64,000 nt of DNA, from contig JACATO010001730.1 in the NCBI GenBank assembly GCA_018389105.1, positions 62,001 to 126,000 of the forward strand. The letters run 5' to 3'. This document shows positions 47,856 through 60,150 of this stretch, piece by piece. Position 1 is the stretch's first letter; each line of letters begins with the position of its first letter. Source of the stretch: Nautilus pompilius (Eukaryota; Mollusca; Cephalopoda; Nautilida; Nautilidae). A model generated the notes under the pieces. It searched no databases, was not told the origin of the DNA, and saw only the letters and a list, made by a program, of their open reading frames with translations. Both the position numbers and the translations under genes were made by a program.

Positions 47856-48931
47856 TATATGTGTGTGTGTGTGTTTATACGTATGTGTTTGTGTGTATGT
47901 GCGTTTATACGTATGTGTTTGTGTTCGTGTGTGTGTGTGTGTTTTTATACGTATGTGTGTTTATACGTATGTGTGTGTGTGTGTTTATACGTATGTGGTG
48001 TGTGTGTGTTTATACGTATGTGTGTGTGTGTGTTTATACGTATGTTGTGTGTGTGTGTTTATACGTATGTGTGTGTGTGTGTTTTTATACGTATGTGTGT
48101 GTGTTTATACGTATGTGTGTGTGTGTGTTTATACGTAGTGTGTGTGTTGTGTTTATTACGTATGTGTTTGTGTTCGTGTGTGTGTGTGTGTTTATACGTA
48201 TGGTTGTGTTCGTGTGTGTGTGTGTGTTTATACGTATGTGTTTGTGTGTATGTGTGGTTTATACGTATGTGTGTGTGTGTGTTTATACGTATGTGTGTGT
48301 GTTTATACGTATGTGGTGTGTGTGTATTTATACGTATGTGTGTGTGTGTTTATACGTATGTGTGTGTGTGTGTTTATACGTATGTGGTGTTGTGTGTTTA
48401 TACGTATGTGTGTGTGTGTTTATATGTGTGTGTGTGTTTATACGTATGTGTGTGTGTGTTTATACGTATGTGTTTGTGTTCGTGTGTGTGTGTGTTTATA
48501 CGTATTGTGTGTGTGTATACGTATGTATTTGTGTGTATGTGTGTTTATACGTATGTGTTTGTGTGTGTGTGTGTTTATACGTATGTGTTGTGTGTGTGTT
48601 GTTTATACGTATGTGTTTGTGTTCGTGTTGTGGGTATTGTGTGTGAGAGTGTTGTGTGTGTGTTTATATGTGTGTGTGTGTTTATACGTGTGTGTGTGTG
48701 TGTGCGTGTGTTTATACGTATGTGTGTGTGTTTATATGTGTGTGTCTGTGTTTATACGTGTGTGTGTGTGTGTGCGTGTGTTTATACGTATGTGTGTGTG
48801 GTTTATATGTGTGTGTCTGTGTTATACGCATGTGTGTGTGTGTTTATATGTAGTGTGTGTGTGTGTGTTTTACGTATGTGTTTGTGTGTATGTGCGTTTA
48901 TACGTATGTGTTTGTGGTCGTGTGTGTGTGT

Positions 48932-48966
<35 letters not shown>
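47856..48966. repeat. (TG)n array with regular TATACGTATG interruptions
   Basis: About 1.1 kb of GT-rich sequence in which GTTTATACGTATGTG recurs every 20-40 bases, over 35 times. The long open frames across it (up to 397 codons of Cys, Val and Tyr) are a by-product of the repeat and are not genes. Confidence 0.95.
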
Positions 48967-48968
<2 letters not shown>

Positions 48969-48969
48969 A

Positions 48970-49560
48970 AGCTTCATGAAAACGGAGTGTACAATCTCCT
49001 AACCACAACTCCCGATGATTCTCGGTCGAAAAACAGGGGTAAGCGTAATTAATGACACCGAAGCTGTCCGTTTGTGTGTGGGTCCGCTCACTTCACGACC
49101 TCACATCATCTTATCACAGTCCAGTGAACATCCGGCCGTTTGGTCCACGTGTCACTCTACGCTGATAATTACATTCCATCTTTCCATCGATCTCTGTTTC
49201 GGATGATACACCGGAGTCGGAAGGAAAATAATTTTTCAAACAACAACAACAACAATAATGAATAATAATAATAATAATAAATTAAACTGTCCGGATTATT
49301 TTGAGGTGACGTCTCGTATCGGTGTCTCTCCCCCCCCCTTCTGTCTCTATGGTGTGAAACAACCCGAGAACAGATTCGCTGTCAGTCAGTCAGCCGGTGC
49401 ACGATGACAGCAGATCACTGCTTCGTCACCTCGTCTACCCTTCGAGCGCGTAAACAGATTTTAATGTATGCGAAACAAACAGAAGTGTAAACAAGACAGG
49501 AGGAGGACTCGAGAGCTTCCTCGTCGAGAGAGGCGGCGCTGATTAACCGAGATGCGATTC
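48970..49560. other. CpG-rich spacer, no gene seen
   Basis: Unique sequence with a (CAA)n/(TAA)n tract at 49239-49280. No exon was recognised. Confidence 0.55.
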
Positions 49561-49564
49561 TAAT

Positions 49565-50082
49565 AAAAGAGAAGAAGAGAGAGAGAGAGAGAGAGAGAGA
49601 TGATGAGAGTATCGGGGAAGAGCGAGAGAGAGAGAACGAGAGAGGCGGCGAGCAAGCGAGAGAGAGAGGAGTCGAGAAAGAGAGCTTAGAGAGGCGAGCG
49701 AGCTCTAGAGAGAGCTAAGAGAGAGATAGAGCGAGAAAGAGCTCTGAAGAGCTCGCTCGCGAGCGAAAGAGCCGAGCAAGAGAGAGAGAGAGAGAGAGAG
49801 ATGAGCGAGAGACAGAGCTAGCGAGCGCGAGAGAGATAAGCGCGCTAAAGAGAGAGCTGAGCGAGATATAGCGATGAGAGAGAGATAGAGATAGAGAGAG
49901 AGAGCGCGAGATATCAGCGCGATGGAGGATAGGCAGATAGATGCGAGAGATAGAGAGAGGATAGCTCTCTCTCGATAGCCTCGCTCCAGTCTCTCTATCT
50001 AGCTCGAGTCTCCTTCTCTCTCAATTCGATCTCTCTCTCGCTCTCTCTCTCTCCCCTCTCTCTCTATCTCCATCTCTCTCCA

Positions 50083-50155
<73 letters not shown>

Positions 50156-50157
50156 GC
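49565..50157. repeat. GA-rich tract switching to CT-rich
   Basis: The plus strand is almost pure purine GA with GAGC islands to about 49960, then turns to CT repeats to 50157. The two halves are roughly inverted copies. Open frames here are artefacts. Confidence 0.92.
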
Positions 50158-50159
50158 AA

Positions 50160-51650
50160 TTTCGGGATCTACAATAAACTTAAGCATTTAAAGGAAAACA
50201 AAACAATATAAGTTTCTCCCCCCCCCTCCTTAGATAACCTGGGTCCAGGAGCGGATAAAAGGGTTAAATGTTCCGGATTAATTAGCAGTCGGATAAACAA
50301 GACTCGGACTCAGGCAGTCATCCCGTTCGGGAAGCAGGGATTGGTGGTATTTCAGCAGCCACAGATACAGGCGATGGAAATCTTGAAACGGAACGGGAAG
50401 TCGCTATTCCCTTCTTCTCGGGTCATTTCTGCTAAACCCGAGAACATTTACTGTTTCTGTATTGGAGTAACAAACGAAACAGGACCAATTATCACTACCG
50501 GGTTTTCCACTTAGTCGTTCTTCGCGCTCCTCGCGCATCCATCACTCTCTCAGCGACAGCTCCGTTTTACTGTTTCTCTCTTTCTTTTTCATCATCACCG
50601 ACACCCAGATACAAGGGCCCCGCCCCACCCCCGAAAGAGTAGGCTGCTCGCTTGGGAACGACCCTGCGATGAGAAGGAGGACAGATGATTCAAGACGTCC
50701 ATAATCTAGCTTATGAAGAACAAGGGGCTTTTATTCGATACTTAAGTAGTGGAGTGGAGCGACACGCATTCGAGATGACAGAATTAAATCCCAAACTTAT
50801 CGAAGCCGCCCAGACCTCCCCAGGACCATCCGTGCCACGTTTCGCTCTCCGGCTGAGCGGTGATGTCTCCCTCCCAGATAAGTTATAGCGTCGATGGCAT
50901 TTACGTTCGTTTTATCGGGGTGTTCGGCAGGGTTCCACACGCAGACAGCTGGGCAACGAGCAAAGAATAGAATCTTTTAAAAATTACAGTGATAGTCTCT
51001 TGTTGTCGATCAGCGATAATCTACGTGGCGAATGGTATCGTTTAAGCTAAACTGTAACCGTAGTAATAAAACTATAGGATTTTTGGTTCTTGTGTCCGCA
51101 TCTTTTACTCTGCTACTTCCCGAAATAACCACCTGCATGGGAACCTCTGGTTCTCCCACGTTGGAAAATTTTAAAATAGCAAAAGTCATAAAGACTTTAA
51201 AGCTATAAAAAAAACCAAGAGAATCTCCGATTCTCCCACGAGGGAGGACTGAAAATGAAGAAGAAAACGGAGGGAGAACATGACTCCATCCATCACCCCG
51301 CAAAAATAAAATAGAACTCTCTCCATCCTTCCATTTTGGAAAACTGAAAAATAACAGTGTGCCCCAAACTTCCCTTACAGAACAAGGACAAACAGAGAGA
51401 AAACTCTGTTCTAGAGAGTTCAGCCAGGACAAACCTACCCCTCTGCGTGCAATACGGAGGAGTTGGGTAGCCCGCTGCTCTCTCGCTAGGCTGAGGTACA
51501 CTTTTAAACAATACACAGGTCGAAATAAGGCCTCACTTATAAACAGCTGTGGCGGCCGGTCGTGGAACCGATCCAGCTACACCCACATACAAATGCAACC
51601 TAACAAACACTCCCCTAAACACCGCACAACACCCAAAAAAAAAAAAAAAA
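50160..51650. other. CpG-rich intergenic stretch, no secure gene
   Basis: A plus-strand frame of 67 codons at 50685-50888 has ordinary protein composition (VHNLAYEEQGAFIRYL) but no splice context or known domain. A 168-codon minus frame at 51010-51516 likewise lacks support. Confidence 0.4.
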
Positions 51651-51652
51651 GT

Positions 51653-52806
51653 CCCCCTTTAGAACGCGGATTTATATACGGAGTCCGTGTCAGCATCTTT
51701 GGTTAAGCCCCCTCCCTTTAGAACGCGGATTTATATACGGAGTCCGTTGTCAGCATCTTTGGTTAAGCCCCCCTCCCTTTAGAAACGGATTTATTACGGA
51801 GTCCGTGTCAGCATCTTTGGTTAAGCCCCCTCCCTTTAGAACGCGGATTTATACACGGAGTCCGTGTCAGCATCTTTGGTTAAGCCCCCTCCCTTTAGAA
51901 CGCGGATTTATATACGGAGTCCGTTGTCAGCATCTTTGGTTAAGCACCCCTCCCTTTAGAACGGGATTTCTACACGGAGTCCGTGTCAGCATCTTTGGTT
52001 AAGCCCCCCTCCCTTTGAACGCGGATTTATACACGGAGTCCGTGTCAGCATCTTTGGTTAAGCCCCCCTCCCTTTGAACGCGGGATTTATACGGAGCCGT
52101 GTCAGCATCTTTGGTTAAGCCCCCCTCCCTTTAGAACGCGGATTTATATACGGAGTCCGTGTCAGCATCTTTGGTTAAGCCCCCCTCCCTTTAGAACGCG
52201 GATTTATATACGGAGTCCGTGTCAGCATCTTTGGTTAAGCCCCCCTCCCTTTAGAACGCGGATTTATATACGGAGTCCGTGTCAGCATCTTTGGTTAAGC
52301 CCCCTCCCTTTAGAACGCGGATTTATATACGGAGTCCGTGTCAGCATCTTTGGTTAAGCCCCCCTCCCTTTAGAACGAGTCCGTGTCAGCATCTTTGGTT
52401 AAGCCCCCCTCCCTTTAGAACGGGATTTATACACGGAGTCCGTGTCAGCATCTTTGGTGGTTAAGCCCTCCCCCCTTTAGAACGCGGATTTATACACGGA
52501 GTCCGTGTCAGCATCTTTGGTTAAGCCCCCCTCCCTTTAGAACGGATTTATACACGGAGTCCGTGTCAGCATCTTTGGTTAAGCCCCCCTCCCTTTAGAA
52601 CGGGATTTATACACGGAGTCCGTGTCAGCATCTTTGGTGGTTAAGCCCTCCCCCTTTAGAACGCGGATTTATACACGGAGTCCGTGTCAGCATCTTTGGT
52701 GGTTAAGCCCCCCCTTTAGAACGCGGATTTATACACGGAGTCCGTGTCAGCATCTTTGGTGGTTAAGCCCACCCTTTAGAACGCGGATTTATACACGGAG
52801 TCCGTC
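51653..52806. repeat. Minisatellite, about 58-62-bp unit, about 19 copies
   Basis: The unit runs CCCTTTAGAACGCGGATTTA, (T)ACACGGAGTCCGTGTCAGCA, TCTTTGGTTAAGCCCCC. ACACGGAGTCCGTGT is itself a near-palindrome. Later copies carry a TGG insertion. Confidence 0.95.
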
Positions 52807-52809
52807 TTC

Positions 52810-55480
52810 TACAAAGGTATCTCGTAGGACGTTCGGGGCTGTATCATGATTTGTGGTGTAATCACGGGGGGGAAGACAGAACAAAGAGGCTCTCCTCGGT
52901 TGCACGGTGTCGCCTGCAGCCATCTATCTCCCTGATGACGGGTCCGAGGATTTCCTTTGTTTGTTCTCCTCACCGCGAGGAGTTAGATACCTCGCGCGGC
53001 GGCCGGTACCGAGGACCTGCCACGGTCGAGTACGATAAACAAGGGCAGATCTTCTTCATCGGGCGCTAGAAAAATGTCGGCCGCCACCCATCCCCTTCTA
53101 CTAATAACCGTGTAATAGTGGCCGGAAATTCCTCGGTCGGATCGGGGCGTGGGGTAGGAAATAAGTAATTAAGAGAAATACACATAGTTTTAAGGATGAC
53201 AATTATGCATAATTACCGCTAATTAATACCTGCCGAATCCTTTTTTGTAAAAAAAAAAACACAAAACAAGAAGCTAGACGCAGCTGCACAGATACCCCCC
53301 CCCCACCCACCGGAAATCCCTGTTTATAGATGTGAGAGGAAACCGGAAAAGGGGGGGGAGAAAACTCAAACGGCTGATAAAGAAGGGCAATGAGAGACCG
53401 GGGACCGGAGCAAGGCCGACACTTCGACCGAGAGTCGAACTCCAGCCCTCGGCCCTCGGCAATTCGGTGGCACTTTTTAAAGTAAAATTAGTTTTAGTTG
53501 TTTGTTTTGTTTTAAATAAAAGGGAAGTATGGAGATTCATAATTAAAATTGAACACAATTCGAAATTATTGTGTATACCGTGCGCTAGGAAAACCTTTGG
53601 TTTCTTGAACCTCACTCGCGATTTCATCTACAATATAAAGCTGTAAGGTCTGGTTTATTTGAGATGTTCTGTTGTTGTTGTTGTTTTTTTTTTATCTGGC
53701 ACCGAGGATAAGGTTAAGACAACTGCCCTAAATGTGACAACGTCGGAAAGTCAAACTCCAAATGGGCAGTGCCTTATAAATTTACCATCCCCTAAGGTAA
53801 TGAGTTGCAATAGTGAAGCAGATTCCATCCTGAACACGCAGCTACATATTCCTATTAATATACTAACTTGTTACTCTTCACACAAACTTTAAGAGTGCAA
53901 CTATTGTCTGTGCTAACCTTGACGATTAAGCACCGTTAGCGTAAAACAAACCGATAGGAATGGTTTGAACATTAATTGTCCATGATAGTAGTTTATTGAG
54001 TAATGTCGCCCATCTCCTAATAACAGTGTCAGGCGAAAATCAGAGTTCCATCAAGTCCGTCAATTCCTGTCACAGCCAACTTTTTTCTATGACACACGCA
54101 TAAAGTCTACAGCTTGTGGACTGGTTGTGTACTTCACTGCTGACGAGAGTCTTCTACTATTCTTTGTTATCGTATTTTAGCCTCCTCCTGAGAGGATGCA
54201 CCAGTGCCTCATGTCCCTGCAGACCCTGAATTGCTCTGAGTCACTTCTATAGATGATAGCTATTGCAGAAATGCAGTGTTAGGGTTAATCTATTACCATT
54301 GGTGGTTCACTTCACCTCACCTGTCCCATAACCCGTAGGTAGTCGGGGCACCTCGAGAGGTGTGTCTAGGCCCTAGGGCACTTCACAACCGGGCGGAGTC
54401 CATCCCCCCCCCCCTCTCTCTCTCCCTCTCTCTCTCTAGGTTAAGAGTCCAGGTGAATGTCGGCGTCCATCGGAGGACTTTCTGGCCCTCGGAGATCGAA
54501 CTCACGACACAACCATTGGTGGTTATAGAATTCTAAATCTGTATAATTTATTTTCACGCAAGAGCAAGCTTAACAAAATGCCATTCTCCACAATAACCAT
54601 CATGATCATTATCTAATCACGCGTCTCTGTAAATGATCTCTGTGTTTTTATACCTTCCAATTTTTCATTAATTAGTTTCTTAAATATCGAACCTCTCAGC
54701 GCCAGCACTTTTTCAGCAATCAGCTCGCACTACTCGACTTATTGACACATCCTAGGCAGATGTTATGCGATTACTACAGGAACGGAAATCCATTTTCTAA
54801 TGTCTGGTTTGCGATGATTGCCTACCATAGAATCGGGGAAAATCTGCCCGACTTAAGGCGTTCCTTCCCTGACGACATTTCTAGAAGTTTAACCAATCAC
54901 CACAAATATATCCTAGGTCTCAAATTAGGGCAACTGGTCCCCGTAACTGGGCTTACACGTCGCTAATTTTCCCGGTGGAACCTGGAGCTTGGAGTTTCTC
55001 CAAAATCGTCTCTGTATCCTCCCGCCGCCGCCGTTGTTAATACAGCGCCACCTGGTTTATGGTGTTAGCTTATGGCTAAGACATTCGCACTTGGTAAGTT
55101 GCAGTTAAGATAGAGACTACATCACCTGGATGGAAACTTCGGTCTATTTTCTTCTTGGCCGATGGCAGGATGTTGGCGAATGGTTTTTTTTTTCTTTTCT
55201 TTTTAATATTTCACCCCCCTCCCCCAATATTATTCGACGATCGAATAATGAAAGTGACTTCATTATTTTTTCATCTTTTTTATACAGATACCTAAGAATC
55301 TAACAATGCAGTAATAAACCATCGAAGCAGACCAACAACTCTCTTCCGTACGCTTGCTCTGAGTTATCGGGGTGTTGTCTGACTTCTGTAAACCGGTGTA
55401 GTAAAACAGCATACGTTGGGAGAATATTCGGGACTTTGAGCTGAAAATTATGGTTTCTTATGCCAAGCAGCTAACAAGAT
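52810..55480. other. Intergenic stretch with repeat fragments, no secure gene
   Basis: Short open frames at 52851-53069, 53659-53892 and 54742-54966 on the plus strand show no domain. The second copy of the dispersed repeat lies at 54340-54405, followed by a CT run at 54411-54438. Confidence 0.45.
54340..54405. repeat. Dispersed repeat, copy 2
   Basis: Related in inverted orientation to 46157-46222; both contain CTCGAG-centred and GTGCCC/GGGCAC blocks at the same spacing. Confidence 0.6.
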
Positions 55481-55484
55481 GATG

Positions 55485-56264
55485 GTGATGAAGAAGAAGA
55501 AGATGATGAAGATGGTGATGATGCTATTACACACTAATGAATTTATTTACTGGTTATTGGTTTTTTTTCTTTCTTTAAAAGCTACGCTCAGCTTTGTTTC
55601 TCAGGGTGCTCGGGATCGATTACACTGAAGATGATGATGATGCTATTACACACTAATGAATTGATTTACTGGTTATGGGTTTTTTCTTTCTTTAAAAGCT
55701 ACGCTCAGCTTTGTTTCTCAGGGTGCTCGGGATCGATTACACTGAAGATGATGATGATGAAGATGATGATGATGCTATTACACACTAATGAATTGATTTA
55801 CTGGTTATGTTTTTTTTTTTCTTTAATAGCTACGCTCAGCTTTGTTTCTCAGGGTGCTCGGGATCCTTCACTGAAGATGATGATGATGAAGATGGTGATG
55901 ATGCTATTACACACTAATGAATTGATTTACTGGTTATGGGTTTTTTCTTTCTTTAAAAGCTACGCTCAGCTGTTTCTCGGGGTGCTCGGATCGATTATAC
56001 TGAAGATGATGATGAAGATGATGATGATGCTATTACACACTAATGAATTGATTTACTGGTTATTGTTTTTTTTTCTTTCTTTAAAAGCTACGCTCAGCTT
56101 TGTTTCTCAGGGTGCTCGGGATCCCTTCACTGAAGAAGATGATGATGATGAAGATGATGATGATGCTATTACACACTAATGAATTGATTTACTGGTTATG
56201 GGTTTTTTCTTTCTTTAAAAGCTACGCTCAGCTGTTTCTCGGGGTGCTCGGGATCGATTACACT
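55485..56264. repeat. Minisatellite, about 120-140-bp unit, six copies
   Basis: Each copy has a GATGAT/GAAGAT run, GATGCTATTACACACTAATG, a T-rich stretch, then AGCTACGCTCAGC and GGGTGCTCGG. Copies start near 55519, 55638, 55771, 55899, 56020 and 56162. A 182-codon open frame runs through four copies only because unit lengths preserve the frame. Confidence 0.95.
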
Positions 56265-56567
56265 TCCTGATAAACGACCGGGATTATGTCTACTCAGGTA
56301 TCGTACAAAAATTTTAAAAACAACAACAACAACAACAACGTGGTGGTGGTGGGAAGTGACTGGTTTCGTATTGATTTTAATAAGAAATCTGTCGGACCCG
56401 TTTTGAAATTATTATTTATATCAAAGATGGTTCCAATAAGGGAGGTAATCCATTTTAGAAATCTCACTAAGATTAAAACACTCTCATTAACATCTCGCGT
56501 GCTCTGTTCTATCCTCTAAAAATGCAGCTACAAAAAGATTTTAAAAAAAAAAAAACAAAAAAAATTC

Positions 56568-57308
56568 TTACTCGTTTTCATTTATTATGAAAAATTTTAT
56601 TTTAAAAACAAAACGGTACAGTTTTGTAGAGTTTCCGTCCATCGGAAGAAAGAGGGAAAAGCAATGGACCGAGGTTTCCCCAGCCTCCTTCGTCACGTGC
56701 GAATTGCTGAAAACTCGTTTTAAATCACGTCGCCGGTTTTCCGCGGTTCCACGGGGAAGTAACTCGTTAGCGCAGCGGTTTGCTCCGAACCGAGCGTTCC
56801 CACAATGCATTTCGAACGAAACTGGGTCCTTTGCATTTCGCAAGGTCCCAAAACAGACGCCGATACTGAGAAAGTGGTGTTTATTTAGATGATTTTGAAG
56901 GCAATGACAGAAGTAAGCCAGGCGGCAGTTAGGGCTCAGTGAGTGTAATAGGGTGAGCAGCCTCAGAAAGCTACACATCCCTTCTGCCGAGTCTGCCGTC
57001 TTGCAGACAATCCTGGGTGCTACTGTAACAGGGCACATTTTTTGCGACAATGCCCACTACAAGATGAATGCCATCGCCTCTGAAACAAATACACTTCAGT
57101 TTGCTTCCTCAAAGAGTAAATAACTTAACATGTTTTAAATAATCAAAATACATTAATTCTCTCTCTCTCTTATCTCCCTTGTACCGACGTCATCTCTCTC
57201 TCTCTCTCTCTCTCTTCATCTCTACCGACTCACTCTCTCTCTCTCTCTCTCTCTATATCTCCCCTTTGTACCGACGTCATCTCTCTCTCAAGGAAAAATA
57301 AATGCGAT
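56568..57308 (-). other. Probable 3' flank of gene B
   Basis: AATAAA on the minus strand near 56580 could end a 3' untranslated region of about 720 bases. CT runs at 57156-57290 fall inside it. A 160-codon minus frame (56568-57050) overlaps this stretch without a known domain. Confidence 0.4.
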
Positions 57309-60117
57309 CTAATTCTCTAATCTATTGATACAATTTTCAGAGTTTCTCCGAATTAATGACGAATGTCCTGATCCGCTCTTTTCCAAAATTAGGTTAAACA
57401 GGGTTTCTGATGGATATTCGATATCGTTAATGCTGCATTCCTGCCCGACCAGCTTATCATCCTTGCATGATAACAGCAAAGCTGAAAAGAGAAGAAACGA
57501 TGCCTGATGTTATAGCAGAAGATATGAGGCAAAAACAGAAGGGGGAGGGGAATCTCTAGTTCTAACAATAACGTCTCGTTTTTGTTTGCTTGTTTTAAAA
57601 CCCTACTTTTAAAAGGGAAGACAGTTTAGACGGTCGGTTTGTGTGTTGCTTTTCTCTTCTTTGTTTTTTTTACAGTGGGAGCCATCGTTGATCAAACTCG
57701 CCGAGCATGAAGTTGCGTCAACTCTCTACCTCCTAAAAGTAATGTGCGTGCTTCTAAAACTGGGAGGAGAGAGAGAACTCTAGAATGAGTCGTGTTTCAG
57801 AGAAACGCAATTCCAAGAGTTAACGATAAAGTTCAAGTTGCGTACAAATAAAACGCTATACAGCTCTATGCACAATTATGACGCAGACATGGCTGTGTCC
57901 GGTTTTCTTAACAGGAGAGCTGCAGAAATGTATCACACCATCTTAGTGCCACCCACAAGCAAAATGAATAAATAAAATATCATTAACAATAGTTGTGGTG
58001 GCAATCAACATTTGCTTCAAATATTAAATTATCTACTGTTCTATAAACTCAACTTACAGTTTCTATAGAAAGATCTGAAAGAGAATCTCTTTCCGTTTTG
58101 TTCCAAGTAGAAAAGATGACGAAAATTCGGATCTGCATCTTTTATTGAGCGTTTGGTGCTACCCAGGTAAGGCAGCACACTGTTAGATCTTGCAGCTGTC
58201 TGTAGAAAAGGAAACCAAAGATAATAATGATGCTAACACCCTGAACGAAGAAGACCCATTTGGGCCTAATGTCGGTTTCTTAAGAAGTTAGACTTTCTTA
58301 ATTATAACGGTCCCATTATTTGTAAGTGCGTAAAAATTACATTTTGAGAATTCCTTTCATTATGCACTAACGTGAGCCCATTCCAGATGTTATTGCATTT
58401 CTGGTTATGTTGGGCCGAGAACCCCGGGATTAGTTGTTGCTGGGCTAAACCTAATCCAACGTAGAGATATAAGGCTAATAACGTCATTTTTATTCCAGCC
58501 TCATCTGTACGTTTCATTTGGAATTGATGACGATGTTATGCCTAACCCAGTAACAGCGAGCTCCGGACATCCTCAAGAATCTGCCAATGTTGGGAATGGG
58601 GGGGGCAGAATTCTTTAAAATTACATACAAGATTTTTAAAAATGGGAGGGGGAAACAAACTTGCATCGGCCAGACACTAGGCAGCACATCTTTGCGTTTC
58701 AGGTAGATGGAAATAAAAGGACTTACCACCAGGGCACATTTATTGCTATTCGTGACGACCAAGAACTTTCCGGGCATCGTGAGCGGAGAGAAATACACCA
58801 TAGTGACAACGCTGCCGGGGTGCAAGATGTTGTCGATCGCGGTGAAAGTAAACTTATTGAACAGACCTGAAAGAGTCAAACATCTACTTATAAATCAACG
58901 GCCATCGCCAGACGTAAGCTTTCAGGAAAGCAAAAAAAAAAGCATTGCAAATTTAGATTCTTCTTTAGTCTTTTCTAAAACAAAACGAATAATCAGGTGA
59001 AAGTCGATCTTGCTGGTGGGTGGGTGGGAGTCTCCCTCCAGGGGCAAAACCCTGTCTTGGGAATCACTAGTTCGGATGCAGTCTCTTCTTCGAACACGCG
59101 AGCCGACGCCGACACCTAGAGCGGAAACCGGATGTCTCGTCTCTTCTTAGACCGAAACGGAAGAGAGGGGAGGGTTCGTCAAACCAAGGTGGGGCGGGGC
59201 CCACCGGAACTCGAACTGGGACCCTCTCCCCCCCCCACCAGCAGTCCGTATATAAACAAAACACTTACAAAACTCGTCGTCAAAACTCTTCAAATACTTC
59301 ATCACCAACTCCCCGTCCTTTCTCGTTCCCAGAAAGAAGTTCCTCCACAGGCCGTATGTGATGTACACCAGCTGCTTTCCTTTGAAAGTGAAATCCGTCA
59401 GCGATACGAACCGCCATCCCAGAAATTCCCTGGTCACTTCTACCTTCAGTATCACCTCTTCTGAAACGTAATCATCGCCGTTAAAAAAGGTAACTCTCAG
59501 GTATTCCGATCTAACTTCGTGACCAAAAATCTTAACCGAAGGCAGCTGGAGCAAAAGTCGCGGTACAGCGCCACCTTTAGGCTTAACTACACATCTTAGG
59601 GGGGTTTCTAGAAGGAATTTCTCTGATAATCAGGTTTTCTTTGACATTTTTGAATCTCACATTTCGAACAGGGATCAAAAAGATTAGCAGGCCCCATGGC
59701 AGTATCTCCGACGTCGGCCATCCATCTCAGGTAGCTCGTCCTGCTCTCAGTGCCGACGAAAGACGCGCAGAAGGTTCGGCAAAGCTTACCCGGGTCAACT
59801 CCAATTTCAGCCCTGACTTCTTTGTAGACCCATTCCCTTTTCGCCTGTTCTGTTCCGCCGTCTTCTTCCTGTTCCAAATAACGCGTGACCTGGAAAAACA
59901 GAGAGAGAGAGATTCAGAAGCTTTCGCGTTGGCGTGCACCTTCCCCACCCCAGAAAAGTGCAGGCAGCTCGAAGGAGATGGGAGAACCGGAGAGGCAAGG
60001 ATCCGCTTCAATAGAAAACCCCATTCTTCTTGGTGAACTCTTGCCCTTACTTTCGCGGTCTAAGAGCGTCTCACAATAGCGAGCTGAAAGAGAGAGAGAG
60101 AGAGATGGAGATGGAGG

Positions 60118-60150
<33 letters not shown>

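Noticed and set aside
47822-49052. Open frames of 274-397 codons rich in Cys, Val and Tyr
   Set aside because: Translation of a TG-rich array; no start context, domain or codon bias.
55631-56179. 182-codon plus-strand open frame
   Set aside because: Runs through minisatellite copies whose lengths happen to keep the frame.
56568-57050. 160-codon minus-strand open frame
   Set aside because: No recognisable domain; lies in the probable 3' untranslated region of gene B.
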